The notes beneath the pieces are model-generated. The model did no database searches and was not told where the DNA came from. It worked only from the letters and a program-made list of their open reading frames with translations. A stretch of 36,154 nt of DNA from Singulisphaera sp. GP187 (GTDB lineage: Bacteria > Planctomycetota > Phycisphaerae > Phycisphaerales > SM1A02). The DNA lies in the NCBI GenBank assembly GCA_945862215.1, contig CAMAXY010000027.1:1-36154 (forward strand). Direction: 5' to 3'. The first letter of the stretch is position 1. Each line of letters starts with the position of its first letter. Made by a program: the position numbers and the translations under genes. This document shows positions 30,427 to 36,154 of the stretch, one piece after another.

Positions 30427-32807
30427 GACTTCTGTCCCTCGGTATGCACCCATCGATTGCTTGTACGCAGAATAATCACGGTAAGTACAAGCACGACCAA
30501 CAACAAGATCCATGCCATTGCGCTGGCATAGCCCATTTCATAAAACTCGAATCCTTGGTTATATAAATAGAGAACATAAAAGCGTGTGAGATCGCCGGGT
30601 TCGCCGCCAGTCATCACGAATGCTTGGGTGAAAACTTGGAAGCTTGCGATGATCGCCATGATCGCGTTGAAGAGGATGATCGGCGAGAGCATCGGCAGAG
30701 TGATCGACCAAAATTGTCTCAATCGACCAGAGCCATCGATTGATGCAGCTTCATAGAGTTCGATTGGAATCTGCTGAAGGCCTGCGAGAAAAACAATCAT
30801 CGTCCCGCCGACGAACCAGAGGCTCATCAACGCGAATGCTGGTGCTCCCCAAATTGCTGCATCTTGTCCGAACCACTCTGGGGCAGTCAGCCCAAATAGT
30901 GTGAGCAGTGGTTGTAACGCAGCATTCATTAGTCCTCCATCCGAATCAAAGATCCAGCGCCAAAGAACCGCGACGCCAACACCAGCGAGCACGCTGGGCA
31001 AATACCACGCCGCACGAAAGAGATAGATGCCACGCACACGCGCATTCATCAGCAGAGCCGCAAGGAGTGCGAGAATTTGTCCTGCAGGAACTGCGAGAAT
31101 TGCGTAATACGCAGTGACGAAAAGACTGGTCCGAAAGCGTTGATCAAATTGAAAAAGTTGTTGGAAATTCGCAGTGCCTGCAAATTCCGCGGAACTGAGC
31201 GGCGAAACTCCTTTCCAGCGGGCGAATGCCAGAGCCAAGCTCATGACAATTGGAAATGCCATAAACAGAGCAAATCCAACAATCCATGGTGATGCGAGAA
31301 AATATCCAGCGCGTTCCTCAACTCGCTGATGCGCGGTAAGATTTCCGCGGCGAAGAAGCGCAATCCATACGGCGAATCCTGCAAGTGATGCGATGAGTGC
31401 AATCCATCCGAGTGTGGTCCACGGCATCGCGGGAAAAGAATCACTGCGAAGTGGGCTTTGCGATTCCACTCGCCAGTCGTGCTCGAAGTTTGAAATCGCT
31501 TGCGTCAGCGGAAGATCGCCAGTCTTGAGTGCTTGATCCAGACGCGATCCTAAGAGCGCCTCGAACTGCGGATTTGTTGGCCAATCAACGATGCGCGCAT
31601 GATCTGCTGCAGTCAGAAAGCCAGCGTCATTTTCGGGCAACTGATTTGGATCGTTGAACGATTCGCTTTGTGCTGCAGATCTGATCGTTGGGATCGCAAG
31701 TCCAAGTCGAGCAAGCGCACGTTGGGTTGGTTCTCCAGAAAGAAAACGAACAAGTGACCACGCTTCTTGCGGATGCTTGCTTTGATTTGAGATTGACCAC
31801 GAGACAGTCAGGACAATATTGCTTTCGACTTTGCCGCGCGGCAGGGGAGCGAAGTCCCAATCAAATCCACCTTGATTTACAGGTCCAATCTTGCGATAAC
31901 TCGGCACGACCCAGCGACCGAACGGTCCAGCAAGTCCAATTTTTCCAGTCAGAAAAACGCTCGATCCACTTGCAATCTGGCTCTTGCCACTTGTCAGCGT
32001 ATGGCTTTCGTCGTGTCGCCACGAGCGAAGTCGATCCAGTGCATTGAAAACTTCCGGATTGGATATTGTTGGTTCATCGAATGAACTTCCCTTGACGTCA
32101 ACTCCTTCGGTCATCAGATATGCGCGAATCATCGCGGGCCATGTCACAAATTCTGCACCAGTGCAATCGGGAAGTTTGCCGATTGCACGAGCGTCGGCGA
32201 TAAATTCATCCCATGTCCAATTCTGCGATGGTGGCGCAAGACCAGCGCGAGCGAAAAGATCTTTGTTCCAATAGAAACCAACGGTGGTGAAGTCCTTTGG
32301 GATTCCATAGATCGCACCTTCTCCGCTTTGGATGCCGTCAAATTGAAAAGCCTTCACAGTCGCGGGATAGAAGTCTTCAAGAATGATTCGATCTTTCACA
32401 TTCAACAGCGAATCACGCTTCAGGAAGTCATCGAGTGGCGCAAGCAATCCAAGTGAAACAAATGCTGGCAATCGCTCCGAACCAACATAGAAAACATCTG
32501 GAGGATCTCCAGACGCCATCATCGTTTGTAGCTTCGTATAAAAACTTCCCGCATCGCCAGGATTGATTCTGCGAACTCGAAGCGTGGGGTTTTCATGCTC
32601 GAATTGGCGAAGAGCGTCTTCTACGATTTGGTCTTCTTCTTGACCGCCTTCGCCAGACCAATGCATAACCACGATTTCAGTGCGGTTGTCGTTCTTCCAA
32701 AATCGTCGAGTTTCTCGCACCGCAACAGTCACGAATGCCCAGATCACAAAGAGTGTGGCCATGACGGCGAGCAGTATTCGGATCAATCGAGCGCTTGTTT
32801 GAAACAT
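30423..32807 (-). CDS. Fusion of sugar-binding protein and MalF-like ABC permease
   Basis: 794 residues combining two proteins that are normally separate. Residues 8-30 are an uncleaved membrane anchor without lipobox. Residues about 44-455 are a family 1 extracellular solute-binding domain (IVVMHWSGEGGQEEDQIVED, FYTKLQTMMASGDPPDVFYV, GIPKDFTTVGFYWNKDLF, LRFLSGEPTQRALARLG-like region near 370). A second helix (about 465-488) returns to the cytoplasm, and residues 500-790 form a CUT1 permease of MalF type: ASPWIVGFALFMAFPIV, then the EAA loop ELYEAASIDGSGRLRQFW (683-700) and final helices. The topology is consistent, with the binding domain outside. The frame is continuous, so this is one gene, not an assembly artefact of two. 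It is ATGA-coupled to malG. Substrate is probably a maltodextrin, judged from neighbours. Confidence 0.93.
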   Translation of the reverse strand: MFQTSARLIRILLAVMATLFVIWAFVTVAVRETRRFWKNDNRTEIVVMHWSGEGGQEEDQIVEDALRQFEHENPTLRVRRINPGDAGSFYTKLQTMMASGDPPDVFYVGSERLPAFVSLGLLAPLDDFLKRDSLLNVKDRIILEDFYPATVKAFQFDGIQSGEGAIYGIPKDFTTVGFYWNKDLFARAGLAPPSQNWTWDEFIADARAIGKLPDCTGAEFVTWPAMIRAYLMTEGVDVKGSSFDEPTISNPEVFNALDRLRSWRHDESHTLTSGKSQIASGSSVFLTGKIGLAGPFGRWVVPSYRKIGPVNQGGFDWDFAPLPRGKVESNIVLTVSWSISNQSKHPQEAWSLVRFLSGEPTQRALARLGLAIPTIRSAAQSESFNDPNQLPENDAGFLTAADHARIVDWPTNPQFEALLGSRLDQALKTGDLPLTQAISNFEHDWRVESQSPLRSDSFPAMPWTTLGWIALIASLAGFAVWIALLRRGNLTAHQRVEERAGYFLASPWIVGFALFMAFPIVMSLALAFARWKGVSPLSSAEFAGTANFQQLFQFDQRFRTSLFVTAYYAILAVPAGQILALLAALLMNARVRGIYLFRAAWYLPSVLAGVGVAVLWRWIFDSDGGLMNAALQPLLTLFGLTAPEWFGQDAAIWGAPAFALMSLWFVGGTMIVFLAGLQQIPIELYEAASIDGSGRLRQFWSITLPMLSPIILFNAIMAIIASFQVFTQAFVMTGGEPGDLTRFYVLYLYNQGFEFYEMGYASAMAWILLLVVLVLTVIILRTSNRWVHTEGQKS

Positions 32808-32873
32808 ACAGAGGCAAGCATAGTTTCGACGAGTGAATTGGGGATGATCGTAGAGGTGTTTCGGCTCTTGATC

Positions 32874-32879
32874 TATAAC
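32874..32879 (+). promoter_or_regulatory. Possible -10 box before the CBM48-GH13 gene
   Basis: TATAAC, three bases before the ATG at 32883 and nine before the ATG at 32889. If used, transcription would start at about 32886-32889, favouring the second ATG and a leaderless mRNA. No -35 element is clear. Confidence 0.25.
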
Positions 32880-32888
32880 ATCATGATC

Positions 32889-35360
32889 ATGTTTCAGAGT
32901 AGTTATCGCAGCATTTTTGTTTTCGTGATTTGCGCGCTCTTCATTACGAGTCCGTGCTTTGCGTCAATTCTTCAGCAGTCCAAATCGACCCCATCCACTC
33001 AGTGGCCCCCGCGTGAAGCAAAGATTAAAAGTTCTGTAAATTCGAACCAATTTTCCAAGCCGCCATCTGTCGAAGTGCGGCTACTTGAAGACGGAAAATT
33101 CGTATGTCAGTTCAGTTTTCAATCAACAAAGCCAGCGCAGCGAGTCAATCTTACGGGCGAGTTCAATGGATGGAATACGCAGGCGACAGCGATGTCGCGT
33201 GGCGATGACGGTGTGTGGCGAGCCACGGTGCAAATGCCAGCAGGCGAACAGCAATACAAATTCCTCGTGGATGGCGATCAGTGGCAGTCGGATCCGCGCA
33301 ACGATCAAGTCATCAGTGATGGCCAAGGGGGAAACAACAGCGTGCTCCGACTCGGGGCACAAGCAAATCTTGGTGCAGTGCGAGCGCGGCGTGGTGACGG
33401 AAAGATCGAAGGAGGTGGAATTCTCCACGATCCAGTGCGCGCATCATTCGTACAGCGACTTCCAGATGGGAAATTGCTCTTGCGTGTTCGCACCTTGCGA
33501 GATGATGTAGAGGATGTCGAATTCGTATCGGAGGATGGCCGACATATCAGATTGATCGACTCAGGATCGGATGAAATGTTTTCTTGGTGGGAAGTTGCTG
33601 TTGTGCCCCCATCTCATCCTATTGCATATACATTTCTATTCTCTGATGGAGCAAGCCGATTGAGTGATGAACGAATATATTCTCTGACGACATCATCCGA
33701 TGCAATGTTCCGCACGCCTGAATGGGCGAAGGATGCAGTCTGGTATCAGATCATGCTCGAGCGTTTTCGAGACGGCGATACAAAGAATGATCCGCAACCA
33801 TGTCGGCCTTGGCGCAGCGAGTGGTATGTGGCGAGTCCTTGGGAAGGTCAAAACGGGAATACTTTTTACAAATGGGATGTCTTCTCGCGTCACTATGGTG
33901 GAGATCTCGCAGGCCTTCGCGACAAGCTTGGATATCTGAAGGAACTTGGAATCAACGCGATCTATCTAAATCCGATCTTTCAAGCGCCAACCCATCACAA
34001 ATATAACGCGACAAATTTTGTGCATGTCGATGAATCGTTTGGAACACAAGGCGATTATGCCAAAGCCGAAGCGGTCGAAAATCTTCTCGACCCCAAGACA
34101 TGGACATGGACTCCAACCGATCTGCTCTTTCTTGAGGTGCTCAAAGAGGCGAAAAAGCTTGGAATTCGTGTCATTCTTGATGGCGTCTTCAATCATGTCG
34201 GCACGGCGCATCCTGCATTTCGCGATGTGCAAGCGAAGCATGGAGGCAGCGCATACAAAGATTGGTTCAGCATTCGATCTTGGGAACCATTTGAATATGA
34301 CGGATGGGCAGGCTTCTTGGAATTGCCAGTCTTTCGCAAGAATGATCAGGGATTTACAAGTGACGAAGTCAAGCAGCACATCTTCAATGTGACACGCAGA
34401 TGGATGGATCCAAATGGCGACGGTGATCCTTCGGATGGAATTGATGGTTGGCGACTTGATGTTCCAAATGAAGTGGCGATGCCATTCTGGTTTGAGTGGC
34501 GGGAGCTTGTGAAATCGATGAATCCCGATGCATACATCGTGGGTGAAATCTGGAAGCGTGCTGATCAATGGCTTGATGGTCGTTCGTTTGATGCGGTTAT
34601 GAATTATCCATTCGCAGAGACAATCATTCAGTGGATTCGCGATCGCAACCACAAGATCAATGTGAGCGAAATGGATCGACGGTTGGCGGAATTACGCCGC
34701 GCTTATCCAGCAGAGTCGACGTATGTTCTTCAGAATCTTGTGGATAGCCACGACACGGACCGGCTGGTTTCCAAGATGCGGCATCCAGATTCGCAGTATG
34801 ACAAGGGCAATCGAGAACAGGAAAACCCCGCATATCTCGGGGGAAAGCCTTCGTCGGAGGAATATCGCAAAGCGCGTTTGATCGCCCTCGTTCAGATGGT
34901 CTATGTCGGTGCACCGATGGTTTATTACGGCGACGAGGTTGGCATGTGGGGCGCAGACGATCCAACAAACCGCAAGCCGATGTTGTGGAAAGATCTTGAG
35001 CCATACGAAAAGGCCGACGAGAATTTTGTTGATGAGGTCCATCTCGATTGGTATCGCCGCATCATCGCTCTTCGCCAGGCGCATCCTGCGCTCCGTCGAG
35101 GTTCGTTCGAAACGGTGCTGAATAATGATGCGCAGGACACTTGGATTTTTCTTCGCTCTCTGGCAGGCGAAAATATTTTGGTTGCCATCAACGCGTCATC
35201 GAATGAAGTGCAGATTGATCTCTCGCAAACTTCTGTTGGAACGCGTTCAGGACATTGGAGCACCATCTTCGGAGGCGAGGGCTCAGCTGCGAGCGACGAT
35301 CAATTTCCGCGCGTCTCTATTCCTGCGCTTTCAGGCCGTGTTTGGATTCTCGCGCCATGA
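32889..35360 (+). CDS. Exported GH13 alpha-glycosidase with N-terminal CBM48-like domain
   Basis: 823 residues. Signal peptide MFQSSYRSIFVFVICALF... ending near PCFAS (about 25). An AMPK/CBM48-like glycogen-binding domain (about 75-145; VNLTGEFNGWNTQATAM, GEQQYKFLVDGDQW) is followed by a spacer beta-domain and a GH13 barrel from about 275 (WAKDAVWYQIMLERFRDGD). Region I is ILDGVFNHVG; nucleophile D524 in DGWRLDV, acid/base E553 in IVGEIWK, third acid D622 in VDSHDTDR. The domain order and the long N-terminal part resemble neopullulanase/cyclomaltodextrinase-type enzymes (GH13_20-like), which cut maltodextrins, pullulan or cyclodextrins. The frame is open far upstream, overlapping the transporter gene; the signal peptide fixes the start at 32883 or 32889. 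ATGA overlap with malQ. Confidence 0.92.
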   Translation: MFQSSYRSIFVFVICALFITSPCFASILQQSKSTPSTQWPPREAKIKSSVNSNQFSKPPSVEVRLLEDGKFVCQFSFQSTKPAQRVNLTGEFNGWNTQATAMSRGDDGVWRATVQMPAGEQQYKFLVDGDQWQSDPRNDQVISDGQGGNNSVLRLGAQANLGAVRARRGDGKIEGGGILHDPVRASFVQRLPDGKLLLRVRTLRDDVEDVEFVSEDGRHIRLIDSGSDEMFSWWEVAVVPPSHPIAYTFLFSDGASRLSDERIYSLTTSSDAMFRTPEWAKDAVWYQIMLERFRDGDTKNDPQPCRPWRSEWYVASPWEGQNGNTFYKWDVFSRHYGGDLAGLRDKLGYLKELGINAIYLNPIFQAPTHHKYNATNFVHVDESFGTQGDYAKAEAVENLLDPKTWTWTPTDLLFLEVLKEAKKLGIRVILDGVFNHVGTAHPAFRDVQAKHGGSAYKDWFSIRSWEPFEYDGWAGFLELPVFRKNDQGFTSDEVKQHIFNVTRRWMDPNGDGDPSDGIDGWRLDVPNEVAMPFWFEWRELVKSMNPDAYIVGEIWKRADQWLDGRSFDAVMNYPFAETIIQWIRDRNHKINVSEMDRRLAELRRAYPAESTYVLQNLVDSHDTDRLVSKMRHPDSQYDKGNREQENPAYLGGKPSSEEYRKARLIALVQMVYVGAPMVYYGDEVGMWGADDPTNRKPMLWKDLEPYEKADENFVDEVHLDWYRRIIALRQAHPALRRGSFETVLNNDAQDTWIFLRSLAGENILVAINASSNEVQIDLSQTSVGTRSGHWSTIFGGEGSAASDDQFPRVSIPALSGRVWILAP

Positions 35361-36154
35361 CTGGATTGATCAACCCCGTTCTCGGCAAACGTTCAAGCGG
35401 AGTTCTTCTGCATCTTTCTAGCCTTGATGGTTCTTGTGCGATCGGAGATCTTGGTTCAAAAGCTCATGAGTACGCAGCATGGTGTGCGAGCGCAGGATTT
35501 TTATGGTGGCAGATGTTGCCGGTTGGACCGATTGGTCCGGGAAATTCTCCATATGCCAGCACATCCAGCTTTGCTGGAGAGCCGCTCTTTGTATCGCTCG
35601 AAGCTCTTGCTGATGATGGATTACTTTCTAAAAAAGATGTGCGCGAGTCTGTCGCAGCAGCGCGCAAGTTTTCGCGCACTACAAGTCGAGTGGGTTCACA
35701 TTCGCAAACTGATTATGACGCCGCACGAATGGCGAAAGAGCCAGCATTTCTGAGAGCATTCGAAAACTTCAGACTTGGTGGCGGATTTCGTAGCGCCTCC
35801 TTTCGATCCTTTGAGAAGCGCGAAGCATCTTGGCTGAAAGGTTGGCGCGCATTCACCAATGACACGAGTGGATATCACGGATTTTTGCAGTTTGAATTCG
35901 ACAAACAGTGGACAGCTTTTCGTAAGACTTGTACGGCGGTGGGAGTGAAATTGTTGGGCGATATCCCGATGTTCGTGACTTTGGAAAGCGCTGATGTGAT
36001 GGCGAATCCTGAACTCTTCCGGCTGGATCGGCGTGGGCGCCCCGAAGTTCTCACTGGCGTTCCTCCCGATTATTTCTCGAAAGATGGTCAGCTTTGGGGT
36101 CATCCGCATTATCGCTGGTCTGCCCACCGCGCGCAGAATTTTCGTTGGTGGACG
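35357..36154 (+). CDS. malQ: 4-alpha-glucanotransferase (MalQ), 3' end outside the window
   Basis: Transfers alpha-1,4-glucan segments between maltodextrins (amylomaltase, GH77), giving glucose and longer chains in the cytoplasm. The first 266 codons are present, with no stop before the window end. Typical segments are SSGVLLHLSSLDG and IGDLG near the N-terminus, WWQMLPVGPIGPGNSPYAST, FAGEPLFVSLEAL, LLGDIPMFVTLESADVMANP and TGVPPDYFSKDGQLWGHPHY; the last two are hallmark GH77 motifs. The catalytic residues lie beyond the part seen. There is no signal peptide, as expected for a cytoplasmic enzyme. The ATG overlaps the GH13 stop (ATGA), so an exported enzyme and a cytoplasmic one are made from one message. 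Confidence 0.95.
   Translation, partial: MTGLINPVLGKRSSGVLLHLSSLDGSCAIGDLGSKAHEYAAWCASAGFLWWQMLPVGPIGPGNSPYASTSSFAGEPLFVSLEALADDGLLSKKDVRESVAAARKFSRTTSRVGSHSQTDYDAARMAKEPAFLRAFENFRLGGGFRSASFRSFEKREASWLKGWRAFTNDTSGYHGFLQFEFDKQWTAFRKTCTAVGVKLLGDIPMFVTLESADVMANPELFRLDRRGRPEVLTGVPPDYFSKDGQLWGHPHYRWSAHRAQNFRWWT

Noticed and set aside
32595-32882. N-terminal extension of the second GH13 gene
   Set aside because: It overlaps the start of the transporter fusion gene on the other strand; a clean signal peptide begins at 32889.
1-36154. CRISPR arrays, tRNA or rRNA genes, insertion sequences
   Set aside because: I looked for spaced direct repeats, cloverleaf-type segments, conserved rRNA stretches and transposase motifs and found none.

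Overview
The window looks like chromosomal DNA of a planctomycete, most likely of the Phycisphaerae type. The evidence is its mix of genes: two secreted proteins ending in paired 21-residue dockerin-like repeats (pattern D-x-N-x-D ... DL-x-x-LLS-x-WG), a protein kinase with a membrane segment and a PEGA domain, a DUF3179 protein, secreted proteins with prenyltransferase-type repeats, and prepilin-like proteins with RAFTLIE leaders. This taxonomic call is inference from gene content; there is no rRNA in the window. I see no tRNA, rRNA, CRISPR array, insertion sequence or phage gene. The region is dense with genes: many junctions are 4-base ATGA overlaps and several convergent genes overlap at their 3' ends.

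Layout. (1) 1-4620 holds respiratory oxidase genes: subunits IV and III of a caa3-type cytochrome oxidase on the + strand, then a DUF3179 membrane protein and protoheme IX farnesyltransferase on the - strand, then heme A synthase divergently on +. Farnesyltransferase and heme A synthase make the heme A the oxidase needs. (2) 4559-9317 holds unlinked genes: a secreted prenyltransferase-repeat protein (-), a secreted FG-GAP-like propeller protein (+), a small four-helix membrane protein (-) and a Ser/Thr kinase with a PEGA domain (+).

(3) 9369-22707 is a hybrid type II secretion / type IV pilus-like system in two divergent operons. The - operon runs major pseudopilin, PilM-, PilN-, PilO- and PilP/GspC-like proteins, ATPase GspE and platform protein GspF. 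The + operon runs minor pseudopilins GspI-, GspJ-, GspK- and GspH-like, the secretin and a TPR lipoprotein. The inner-membrane assembly is of the PilMNOP kind rather than GspC/L/M. No prepilin peptidase is present here. The 236-base divergent control region carries several inverted repeats, and the major pseudopilin gene is followed by a strong hairpin terminator that may set its level apart from the rest of its operon.

(4) 22780-24580 follows directly with a secreted dockerin-tailed protein and a SYLF-domain lipoprotein. (5) 24667-36154 is an alpha-glucan (starch/glycogen/maltodextrin) locus: a secreted dockerin-tailed GH13 enzyme, a MalK-type ATPase, a MalG-type permease, an unusual fusion of substrate-binding protein and MalF-type permease, a second exported GH13 enzyme with a CBM48-like domain, and 4-alpha-glucanotransferase (MalQ, cut by the window end). 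An NfeD/ClpP-fold protein lacking the expected catalytic serine sits inside this locus. A working model is that exported GH13 enzymes cut alpha-glucans to maltodextrins, the membrane-tethered binding domain captures them, the ABC transporter imports them, and MalQ rearranges them in the cytoplasm. Whether the dockerin-like tails are sorting signals for the neighbouring secretion system is a testable hypothesis, not something the sequence proves.
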